Of a stretch of 64,000 bases of DNA, positions 25,354 to 32,992 are shown piece by piece. Each line of letters begins with the position of its first letter. Position 1 is the first letter of the stretch. The translations under genes were made by a program, and so were the position numbers. The stretch spans positions 110,729-174,728 of the forward strand of contig NZ_FRFF01000133.1 in the NCBI RefSeq assembly GCF_900143625.1, written 5' to 3'. The notes beneath the pieces were generated by a model. That model did not search any database and was not told where the DNA came from. It saw only the letters and a list, made by a program, of their open reading frames with translations. Origin of the DNA: Nocardiopsis sp. JB363 (lineage in GTDB: Bacteria; Actinomycetota; Actinomycetes; Streptosporangiales; Streptosporangiaceae).

Positions 25354-27729
25354 TCAGCCTACCGGCGTTCGGCCTCTGGCCAGCACCGCGACCGGGTAGC
25401 GGTCCAGGACCTCGTCCAGGTGGGCCGTGGTGAGGCCGTCCCTGCGTTCGGCCGCGATGGCACGGCCGGTCAGCAGGTCGATCCAGTCGCCCGGCCCCGA
25501 GGGCAGCGGCAGGACGGTGTCGGCCCAACCACCGGCGTCGGCCAGGGTGAGCGGCAGCCGGGTGGCGACCACCGCCAGCGCCGGGCCGTGGGAGCCGCGG
25601 GTGGTGCGGGCGAAGGCCAGGGCGTGGTCGGCGGCGGGTCCTTCGGCGTTCAAGGGCAGGTAGCCGGTGGGGCGCAGGTCGCGGCGGGCCGTCAGGCAGG
25701 TGTGGACCAGGTGGAGTTTGGCGGCGCCGTCGGCGTCGATGGGCGGACGCCACCCCGCCTCGATCCGGGCCAGCGGTTCGGCGCGCGCTCGGTGGTCGAC
25801 GGGGCGCCGGTTGTCGGGGTCGACCAGGGACAGGTCCCACAGTTCGGTGCCCTGGTAGACGTCGGGTACGCCGGGGCCGAGGAGTTGGACGGCCTTCTGT
25901 CCCAGGGCGTTGCTCCACCCGGGCGCGATGATGGACTCGGCGAAGGCTTGTACCTCGGCGTGCAGGTCGCCGTCGGCTCGTAGCCGGGCGGGCCAGGAAC
26001 GGATCCGGTCCTCGAACTCGGGGTCCTGGTCGGTCCAGGAGGTGCCCAGGCGTGCCTCGCGGGCGGCCTTGAGCAGGTACGCGGTCAGCCGGTCGTCGTC
26101 GATGGGCCAGGCGCCCAGGAGGGTCTGCCAGCCCAACAGGTCCAGGGCGGGCTCGGGCAGGGGCGCGCGGGGGCTCCATCGGCGTACGGCGTCGGCGAAG
26201 TCTCCGGGGATCTCCGACAGCACTGCCAGGCGGGCGCGCACGTCCTCGGAGCGTTTGGTGTCGTGGGTGGACAGGGTGGTCATGGTGTGCGGTTCGGTGG
26301 CCTCCCGGCGCAGCTGCGCGGAGTGGAAGTCGGCCACGTCCATTCCGAAGGCCGCCGGGTCGCCGCCGACCTCGTTGAGGGCCACGAAGCGGGTGCCACG
26401 GTAGAAGGCGGTGTTCTCGGTGCCCATGGCCACGACCATGCCGCTGGTCTGTTGGACGCGGCGGGCGAGTTCGCCGCGGGGGTCGGAGCGTACCGACCGG
26501 TCGATGTCCTTCAGGATCGGTTGCAGGTCGGGGCGGCGGTCGGCGGCGGTGCGCACGGCGCGCGCCCAGTCGGCTTCGCCTTCGGGCAGGTAGGAGCGGT
26601 ACACGTCGAAGGAGGCCAGGAGTTCGGCCACGGCCTCCTCCGCTTGCCGGGGGTCGGTGTCCTCCAGGGGTGTCAGGGCGGCGATGCGGCGCACCTCGGT
26701 GTGCAGGAGTTCACCGGCGGCGTGGCCCCGGGCCCGAACGTCGATCTCGGCGACGTCGGTGGCCACCCCGTGCTCGCGCGCCAGGGCGGTCAGTACCGGT
26801 TCGGCGGCGGGGTCGACGAACACCCCGCACACCTGGCGAAGCGCGTCGTAGCCGGTGGTGCCGGCGACCGGCCAGGACGCGGGCAGGTTCTCCCCCGGGG
26901 CGAGGATCTTCTCCACCACGATCCAGCCGTCGAAGCGTTCGGCCAGGCGGCGCAGGTATCCGCCGGGGTCGCTGAGTCCATCGACGTGGTCCACGCGCAG
27001 TCCGTCGATCAGGCCCTCGTGTCCCCAGCGCAGGATCTCGGCATGGGTGGCGTCGAAGATCCCGGGGTCCTCCACGCGCACGGCGGCGAGGTGGTCGACG
27101 TCGAAGAAGCGTCGATAGGCGAGTTCGCCGTCACCGCGCCGCCAGGACACCAGCCGGTAGTGCTGGCGTAGGTGGACGTCGGTGACGTCGTCCCCGGGAG
27201 CGTGGGTGCCGGGGGCCAGGGGGAAGCGTTTGTCGAAGTAGACCAGGTGGCCGTCGGCGATGGTGAGTTCGGTCAGGGCGGCGCGCCCGTCGTCACCGTC
27301 GTCGGCCAGGACCGGAATCAGGAGCGGCCCGGAGTGGAAGTCGATGTCGAAGCATCGGGCGTAGACGGAATCGCGTCCGTGGGCGAGCACGTCCCACCAC
27401 CACGGGTTCGCGTCGGGGCGGGCGACCGACATGTGGTTGGGGACGATGTCGACGACCACCCCCAGTCCCAGGGCGTGGGCGCGTTCGGCGAACGCCGCCA
27501 GCGCGGTCGGCCCGCCCAGCACCTCGGAGACCCGGGTGGGATCGACCACGTCGTACCCGTGATCGGAGCCGGGGGTGGCGGTCAGCACGGGTGAGAGGTA
27601 GACAGCGTCCACCCCCGTCCCGCGCAGGTGGTCGAGCAGCCCCGTGGCCTCCTTCAGGGTCAGTCCGGGGCCCAGTTGCAGGCGGTAGGTCGACGCGGGT
27701 GGGCCGTGGGGTCTTCCGTCAGAGCTCAT
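25354..27729 (-). CDS. treY: malto-oligosyltrehalose synthase TreY
   Basis: 791 residues from the ATG at 27729 (MSSDGRP then STYRLQLGPGLTLKEATGLL, the usual TreY opening). The upstream in-frame stretch is not protein-like; an ATG at 27753 is possible. GH13 motifs: VDIVPNHMSVA, DGLRVDHVDGLSDP (nucleophile), WIVVEKIL (acid Glu), TLSTHDTKRSEDVRARL. It converts the reducing-end alpha-1,4 bond of glucans to a trehalose linkage, which TreZ then releases. The rlmA-like gene follows by 8 bp. Confidence 0.95.
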   Translation of the reverse strand: MSSDGRPHGPPASTYRLQLGPGLTLKEATGLLDHLRGTGVDAVYLSPVLTATPGSDHGYDVVDPTRVSEVLGGPTALAAFAERAHALGLGVVVDIVPNHMSVARPDANPWWWDVLAHGRDSVYARCFDIDFHSGPLLIPVLADDGDDGRAALTELTIADGHLVYFDKRFPLAPGTHAPGDDVTDVHLRQHYRLVSWRRGDGELAYRRFFDVDHLAAVRVEDPGIFDATHAEILRWGHEGLIDGLRVDHVDGLSDPGGYLRRLAERFDGWIVVEKILAPGENLPASWPVAGTTGYDALRQVCGVFVDPAAEPVLTALAREHGVATDVAEIDVRARGHAAGELLHTEVRRIAALTPLEDTDPRQAEEAVAELLASFDVYRSYLPEGEADWARAVRTAADRRPDLQPILKDIDRSVRSDPRGELARRVQQTSGMVVAMGTENTAFYRGTRFVALNEVGGDPAAFGMDVADFHSAQLRREATEPHTMTTLSTHDTKRSEDVRARLAVLSEIPGDFADAVRRWSPRAPLPEPALDLLGWQTLLGAWPIDDDRLTAYLLKAAREARLGTSWTDQDPEFEDRIRSWPARLRADGDLHAEVQAFAESIIAPGWSNALGQKAVQLLGPGVPDVYQGTELWDLSLVDPDNRRPVDHRARAEPLARIEAGWRPPIDADGAAKLHLVHTCLTARRDLRPTGYLPLNAEGPAADHALAFARTTRGSHGPALAVVATRLPLTLADAGGWADTVLPLPSGPGDWIDLLTGRAIAAERRDGLTTAHLDEVLDRYPVAVLARGRTPVG

Positions 27730-27852
27730 CAACGGATTTCGTGCCCCGACCATCGGCGTGTCATGCGCACCATTCGATCCCTGGTGAGAGGCCTTTTCCG
27801 GCCCGGGCTTCGCTGGGGCCTCCCGCCATCTTTCATCGGTCGAAAACCCCTC

Positions 27853-27874
27853 GTTCACCTCGTGTACACCCATA
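27853..27874 (+). promoter_or_regulatory. PHO box upstream of pstS
   Basis: Two 11-bp direct repeat units GTTCACCTCGT and GTACACCCATA match the actinomycete PhoP box built from GTTCACC-type repeats. They lie about 180 bp before the pstS start, in a 323-bp gap with no other gene. Confidence 0.6.
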
Positions 27875-28052
27875 GTCCCCCGAGTCGCCACAGATGCGTC
27901 CGGTTCCACACACACCCGCGTTGGGGAAGCCGGTCCGATCATGGTTGAATTCATCGGCGGTGTTCCATTACCAGCGACAACGCGCCGGATATCGGCGGCC
28001 GACGGTGAAGACGACGAGGACCACCGCCACCGACGAAGGGGATAGAAGCAGC

Positions 28053-29204
28053 GTGCTCCCGCCCAACAAGCGCACCCGCACCCAGGACCGTCCCGGACGC
28101 CGCGCCAACGTCTACCGGGGCGCCGCCTCGGCCGCATTGGCCGGGCTGATGTTGACGGCCACGGCCTGTGGCGGCGATGACGCCGTCCAGGGCTCGGCGC
28201 CGGCGGTCCCCGACGACCTGGAGTGCTTCTCGGGCAGCCTGAACGGTGCCGGCTCCAGCGCCCAGGAGAACGCGATGACGACGTGGATCGCGGGTTTCCA
28301 GTCGGCCTGCGAGGAGTCGCGCATCTACTACGACTCGATCGGTTCGGGCGGTGGACGCAACCAGTTCATCGACGGCGCCGTCGCCTTCGCCGGGACGGAC
28401 GCGGCCATGGACCCCGACGAGAACACCGACGCCATGGCGCGTTGCGGTGACTCCGACACCATCAACCTGCCCGCCTACGTGGTGGCCATCGCGGTGGTGT
28501 TCAACATCGAGGGCGTGGACTCGCTGAACCTGCGCCCGGACACCCTGGCCAAGATCTTCAACCAGGACATCACGCGCTGGGACGACCCGGAGATCGCCGA
28601 GGACAATCCGGACGCGGACCTGCCCGACCTGGCCATCACCCAGGTGAGCCGGGCCGATGACTCCGGCACCACGGAGAACTTCACCGAGTACCTGTCCGAG
28701 GCCGCCCCCGACGCCTGGCCGCACGAGCCCGGCGGCCAGTGGCCGCTGGCCCCGCGCGAGTCCGCGCAGGGCAACAGCGGTATCGCCGACACCGTCTCGC
28801 GCGCCGAGGGCGCCATCGGGTACGTGGAGATGTCGCACCTGCACGGGCTACCCGCCGCGAACATCGGTGTGGGCGAGGAGTTCGTGGAGATCTCCCCCGA
28901 CGCGGCCGCCCAGGTCGTGGCCGACTCTCCGCGCCGCGAGGAGAACACCAGTGAGTACGACCTGGCGCTGGATCTGGACTACGGCACCACCGAGTCCGGA
29001 AGCTACCCGCTGGTCCTGGTCAGCTACGAGACTGCCTGCCTGGACTACCCGAACGCGGGCGAGGCCGAGCGGGTCAAGGCGTTCCTGAAGTACGTGGTCA
29101 GTCCCGAGGGCCAGCAGGAGGCCTCCGCCGAGACCGACTCCACCCCGGTCAACGACAACCTGCGCGAGGACCTCTTGGCCTCGATCGAGGCGATCAACTC
29201 CTGA
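28053..29204 (+). CDS. pstS: phosphate ABC transporter substrate-binding lipoprotein PstS
   Basis: 383 residues from the GTG at 28053 behind AAGGGG; the upstream frame has no protein character. Signal peptide with lipobox LTATAC, then the PstS core: GAGSSAQENAMTTWIAGF, YYDSIGSGGGRNQFIDG, VAFAGTDAAM, LAKIFNQDITRWDDPEIAEDN, RADDSGTTENFTEYL. It binds periplasmic-side phosphate for PstCAB. No pst permease or ATPase genes follow; the next gene is on the other strand beyond a terminator, so this is a solitary pstS. A PHO box predicts induction on phosphate limitation. Confidence 0.93.
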   Translation: MLPPNKRTRTQDRPGRRANVYRGAASAALAGLMLTATACGGDDAVQGSAPAVPDDLECFSGSLNGAGSSAQENAMTTWIAGFQSACEESRIYYDSIGSGGGRNQFIDGAVAFAGTDAAMDPDENTDAMARCGDSDTINLPAYVVAIAVVFNIEGVDSLNLRPDTLAKIFNQDITRWDDPEIAEDNPDADLPDLAITQVSRADDSGTTENFTEYLSEAAPDAWPHEPGGQWPLAPRESAQGNSGIADTVSRAEGAIGYVEMSHLHGLPAANIGVGEEFVEISPDAAAQVVADSPRREENTSEYDLALDLDYGTTESGSYPLVLVSYETACLDYPNAGEAERVKAFLKYVVSPEGQQEASAETDSTPVNDNLREDLLASIEAINS

Positions 29205-29233
29205 TCCGAGGGCATCGTTCGGTATGCCGAACG

Positions 29234-29263
29234 CGGGCGCGTCACACCGTGGCGCGCCCGTTT
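29234..29263 (+). terminator. pstS terminator
   Basis: Perfect 8-bp stem CGGGCGCG (29234-29241) / CGCGCCCG (29253-29260) followed by TTTC. Confidence 0.7.
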
Positions 29264-29378
29264 CACGTTCGCGATCCGATACCTTGTGCGCAGACCGCAT
29301 CGCTCAGTGTCACCGATGGTGCGGGGCGAGCGGCACATGAAGGGGGTCGCCCCCGTTCGGGTGGGTGTCTTCCCCCAT

Positions 29379-31055
29379 CTACCCGGGCGTGGGCGGACCT
29401 CCCGGTTCGGTGGGGTCCTCTTCGGGCATCTCCCGACCGCAGGCGCGGCAGGCCCGGTGCCAGAGCGCCCGGATCCGTCCCCGCAGCCCGAGTCGCCGCA
29501 CCTCGCCGCGTTGGGCGTCCTCCTCCACGAGGTCGTCATCGACCACGCCCGGCTCCGCCTCTTCCTCACCCGGGTCGCCCCGGCCGTCCCCGGATCGGGT
29601 CTCGGGCACCGGTCTGGGCATCGGCGGCACCGAACGGTGCAGGGTCAGGTCGGTCAAGGTGCCCTCGCCGCCGTGAATCCGGTAGCGGCCGTGCAGTTGG
29701 GCGACCACGTCGGTCAGTTCCTCGCCCTCCCGGTGCACCCGCATGGCCCGGGCCAGGGCACGGGTGCGCCACAATCGCACCCCCGCGTCCCGCGTGGGCG
29801 AGGAAGCCTGGAAGAGCTCGATGAGACCGGAGCGGGAACGTTCGGCGCCGGCCAGCAGCCGTGACAGGGTCAGTTCGCCCAACCCCCAGGCCACCGGCAG
29901 TTGAAGCAGGAACGGGGAGGGAAAACCGGTGCGCGGGGCGACCGAAGCGAAGGTGATCCGGGGTTCGCGCAGGTAGTTGGCCTGGATCAGGCGCAGGTCC
30001 AGACCCTGGTGTTCGAGGGTCGTCTCACGCACCCCCGCCCAGTCGGCGACCAGGGTGACCACCAGGTCGGTCTCGGTACCGCCCAGCAACCGGTCCACGC
30101 AGCCGCGCACCAGGTCGTAGGGGGCGCCGGAGGCGTCGACCACCGCGTGCACGAGGGGGGTGCGGCGACGTTCGGAAGGCACCCGTTCGCGGTAGGCGTG
30201 CGGGTGCGGCATGAGTTCGGCCAGGACCTCGGTGCGGAAGCGTTCGGAGGGCAGGCGGGTCCGGGCGGGAACGGCCGGGCCCACGTGCCAGGCGGTGGCG
30301 GCGGGTTCGGGCACCATGACCGCGCCGGCCTGCCACAGGCGGTAGCCGAACTCGGTGTCCTGTCCCAGGTCGAGGTCGGGGTCCACGCCACCGGCGGCCT
30401 CGTAGAGGCTGCGGCGGAGGGCGGCCGCGGCGCCGACGTGGGCGTGGAAACCGAGGTGGTCGGCCTCGCGCAGCCGGTCGCTGTCGTCCAGGATCCGTTC
30501 GACCCACGCGTGACGCCGGTCGTCGGTCAGGATCCGCTCCGGTCCGCCCGAGCGCAGGGCGGCCATGAGGGCGCCGACGTTCTCGGGTTCGGTGTCGCTG
30601 AAGCGGACGCGGCCCAGGGTGACGCACTCGGCGTGGGTGTGCAACCAGCGGGCCTGGGCCTCGACGAAGTCGCGGTTGGCGACCATGTCGGCGTCCATCC
30701 ACACGAGGATGTCACCGGTACTGGTGTGGGCCCCGTAGGCGCGGGCGTATCCGGCGCCCCAGCCGTGGTCGGGGGCGGGCACGATCCGGCATCGGCGGGG
30801 CCGGTGTTCGGGTAGGCGCAGGGGTGGTGAGGAGTGGTCGTCCACGACCACGACCTCCAAGAGGTGGTCGGGGTAGGTCTGGACGGACAGGGAGGCCAGG
30901 GCGAGGTCGAGTCGGTCCTGGCCGCCGCGGGCGGGGATGACGACGCTGACGGTGAGTTCCGGGGTCCAGCGGCCGGTGGTGGGCGGCGTCAGCGCGTTCC
31001 AGTCGTTGCGGAAGACTCGGGCGGTGACCCGTTCCACCCGGCCGCGGTGCGACAC
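29379..31055 (-). CDS. family 2 glycosyltransferase with long C-terminal region
   Basis: The frame runs up to 31121, but a -10 box TATAGT lies at 31106-31101 on this strand, so the start must be inside; the GTG at 31055 is my choice, the GTG at 31094 an alternative. GT-A fold: VSVVIPARGGQDRLDLALAS, VVVVDDHSSPPL, ILVWMDADMVANRDF (DxD-like) and GQDTEFGYRLWQAG. About 200 residues after the catalytic domain are variable and end in an acidic, Arg-rich tail. Likely transfers sugar to a cell-envelope or secondary-metabolite acceptor; acceptor unknown. Confidence 0.8.
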   Translation of the reverse strand: MSHRGRVERVTARVFRNDWNALTPPTTGRWTPELTVSVVIPARGGQDRLDLALASLSVQTYPDHLLEVVVVDDHSSPPLRLPEHRPRRCRIVPAPDHGWGAGYARAYGAHTSTGDILVWMDADMVANRDFVEAQARWLHTHAECVTLGRVRFSDTEPENVGALMAALRSGGPERILTDDRRHAWVERILDDSDRLREADHLGFHAHVGAAAALRRSLYEAAGGVDPDLDLGQDTEFGYRLWQAGAVMVPEPAATAWHVGPAVPARTRLPSERFRTEVLAELMPHPHAYRERVPSERRRTPLVHAVVDASGAPYDLVRGCVDRLLGGTETDLVVTLVADWAGVRETTLEHQGLDLRLIQANYLREPRITFASVAPRTGFPSPFLLQLPVAWGLGELTLSRLLAGAERSRSGLIELFQASSPTRDAGVRLWRTRALARAMRVHREGEELTDVVAQLHGRYRIHGGEGTLTDLTLHRSVPPMPRPVPETRSGDGRGDPGEEEAEPGVVDDDLVEEDAQRGEVRRLGLRGRIRALWHRACRACGREMPEEDPTEPGGPPTPG

Positions 31056-31086
31056 CCCGTCGACATGAGACCCTACGTGCTTATTC

Positions 31087-31106
31087 AGTGACACAGAGTC
31101 ACTATA
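31087..31106 (-). promoter_or_regulatory. promoter/operator of the glycosyltransferase
   Basis: On the minus strand a TATAGT -10 is followed at once by the palindrome AGTGAC-N5-GTCACT (31087-31103), which would overlap the transcription start. A second palindrome GAGCG-TCA-CGCTC lies upstream at 31129-31141. The regulator is unknown. Confidence 0.45.
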
Positions 31107-31202
31107 GCGATGATTCCTCACGTGGTGTGAGCGTCACGCTCGCCCGCTGTGTCGGGTTCTCTCCGATTCCTCCGCCGGACCCGGCAACAGGCCCTGGGAG
31201 GC

Positions 31203-31370
31203 TCAGCGCTGGGAGTCGGTCTTGAGCATCTTGATGCCCAGGAAGACCACACCGATCACCAGAGCGACCATCACCAACCACACCAGCAGACCCACCAGCA
31301 CGGACAGAATCCAGAACACGGCGATCACCACCGCCACACCCGCGGCGATCTGAAGGAGAAGTCTTCCCAT
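31203..31370 (-). CDS. small membrane protein, 55 residues
   Basis: From the ATG at 31370 the peptide is a short basic start (MGRLLLQ) followed by two closely packed hydrophobic segments and a KMLKTDSQR tail. TATTCT lies about eight bases before this ATG, so the message is probably leaderless; the frame extends to 31421 but that part is not hydrophobic or conserved-looking. Membrane protein of unknown role, between the glycosyltransferase and NlpC/P60 genes. Confidence 0.6.
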   Translation of the reverse strand: MGRLLLQIAAGVAVVIAVFWILSVLVGLLVWLVMVALVIGVVFLGIKMLKTDSQR

Positions 31371-31460
31371 GCCGGGAAGAATACGCGAGCCCCCCGTCCC
31401 GGCGACACCCCGGCCCACCACCGGACACGGTGAAGGGGCCGGGGCGTCGGGAACCAGTGT

Positions 31461-32468
31461 CTAGCCCGGGCGGACAGCACCGGTGAAGACGCTGTCCCAG
31501 TAGGAGGCCAGGTCGATCTCCTCCAGCGGCTTGGACGGGTTGGAGCCGTGGATCATCATGCCGTTGCCGGCGTAGATGCCCACGTGGCTCGGGGAGGAGG
31601 CGCTGTAGAAGAACAGCAGGTCGCCCGGCTGGATTTGGTCGCGGGAGACCGAGGTGCCCGCGTTGACCTGGTCGTAGGTGGTGCGCGGCAGGCTCACCCC
31701 GGCCTGTGCCCAGGCGGCCTGGGTCAGCCCGGAGCAGTCGTAGCCGTCGGGGCCGGTGCCACCCCAGACGTAGGGCTTGCCGATCTGGGCGCGGGCGAAG
31801 TCGAGGACGGCCTGCACGTCACCGGAGACCGCCGCCGTGCCACCGGAGGAACCGGAGTCGGCGGAGGCGGTGGAAGCGGTGGAGGCGGTCGGGTCGACCC
31901 CGCCCAGTTCCTCCAGGACCTCGGCCTGCTCGTCCAAGGCGCTCTCGCCCTGGGTCATGGCGTCCTCGGCCGCGGTGAGGGCCTCGGCGGCACTCTCCTC
32001 CGTGGACTGGGCGGAGTCGTACAACTCCTCGGCGTGGTCGACATCGACCACGTAGTCGGCCAGCATCTCCTGCTGACCGGTGGAGATGAAGTCCACGTCG
32101 GCGATGTTCTGCAACGCGCTGTCGGCGTCACCGCCGAAGAAGATGCCGAAGCTGCTGTCGGAGGCACCGGTGTAGGAGCCCTGCACGATGCTGGAGATCC
32201 GCTCCGAACGATCGTCGAGGGCGTCCTGCGCCTCTTGGAGCTGCTCCTGCAGTTCTTCGAGCTGCTCCTCGGCGGCCGCGTGGTCCTCCTCGGCGGTGTT
32301 GTAGGCCTCGTTGAGGACCGACAACTCCTCCTGGAGTTCTTCGTAACGCTCCCGGGCCTCCGACTCGGAGGGTTCGGCCAGGGCCACACCACTGGAGAGG
32401 ACCACGGCGCCCAGCGCGACGAAGCCGACGGTGGTGAGACGGCGGGTGGGTTCGGGGTTGCGAGTCAA
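31461..32468 (-). CDS. secreted NlpC/P60 peptidoglycan hydrolase with coiled-coil N-terminus
   Basis: 335 residues from a TTG at 32468 (MTRNPEPTRRLTTVGFVALG, a normal signal peptide ending in SSGVALA); an in-frame GTG at 32507 is the alternative. After the signal comes an acidic coiled coil (about 35-210), a Ser/Thr/Ala linker, and the NlpC/P60 domain with catalytic Cys in YDCSGLTQAAW, His in SPSHVGIYAG and the third polar residue in MMIHGSN. It cleaves D-Glu-mDAP type peptide bonds in the wall, like RipA or CwlO. A long structured leader precedes it. Confidence 0.88.
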   Translation of the reverse strand: MTRNPEPTRRLTTVGFVALGAVVLSSGVALAEPSESEARERYEELQEELSVLNEAYNTAEEDHAAAEEQLEELQEQLQEAQDALDDRSERISSIVQGSYTGASDSSFGIFFGGDADSALQNIADVDFISTGQQEMLADYVVDVDHAEELYDSAQSTEESAAEALTAAEDAMTQGESALDEQAEVLEELGGVDPTASTASTASADSGSSGGTAAVSGDVQAVLDFARAQIGKPYVWGGTGPDGYDCSGLTQAAWAQAGVSLPRTTYDQVNAGTSVSRDQIQPGDLLFFYSASSPSHVGIYAGNGMMIHGSNPSKPLEEIDLASYWDSVFTGAVRPG

Positions 32469-32522
32469 AGCACCGACTGCCTTTCTCCCACACCCGTTTA
32501 CCGACACAGGGCATCCCGAAGG

Positions 32523-32657
32523 CACGCCGAAGGTCGGCGTGAGGATACGCGTGAGGGGGATCCGGCGGGCGGCGAAGACGGGCCGCGAGGGGTCGCCGAG
32601 CGTCGTGACGGCCTCTGCTCCTGGGAAAAGGACGGCTGTTGAGCGAGCTGAGCAGAG
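32523..32657 (-). promoter_or_regulatory. structured 5' leader of the NlpC/P60 gene
   Basis: Perfect 8-bp hairpin CACGCCGA-AGG-TCGGCGTG (32523-32541) and a longer-range pairing CTCTGCTC (32613-32620) / GAGCAGAG (32650-32657), both within 190 bp upstream of the start. Genes of this type in actinomycetes often carry a c-di-AMP (ydaO) riboswitch, but I cannot find its conserved core here. The rest of the gap to 32919 shows no gene. Confidence 0.35.
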
Positions 32658-32918
32658 TGCAACGGCAGGCCGGAACACTGTCACCGGGCGGCGACGAATC
32701 GGGGCGAACCGACCTGAGGGAACACTAATTCATCCCTCGGGGCAGACGCGACCTTTTCGTGACCTTCCCTTGGGACCCCGACTGACCTGCGAGTGAGTGT
32801 CATTTTCCCGGAAATCCCCCAGTGGTCCCGGCTGAGGGCGCATTCTTCCCGCGAAATCGGGGTCAAAACCGGACCAAGCCCCGACTTGACCGTGATGCGA
32901 ATCACTCCGCACGCGGGA

Positions 32919-32952
32919 AGGGGGCCGAACACACGTGCGTATTCGGCCCCCT
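32919..32952 (-). terminator. terminator of the S9 peptidase gene
   Basis: Perfect 11-bp inverted repeat AGGGGGCCGAA / TTCGGCCCCCT around a 12-nt loop, 40 bp after the peptidase stop on the minus strand; a short TTCCC follows. Confidence 0.65.
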
Positions 32953-32992
32953 GACCACTCGGTGCCCCTCGACGGCGGCCCCGCCGACGGTC

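Noticed and set aside
32469..32800. ydaO (c-di-AMP) riboswitch before the NlpC/P60 gene
   Set aside because: The gene context fits, but I could not find the conserved core sequences on the minus strand; reported only as a structured leader.
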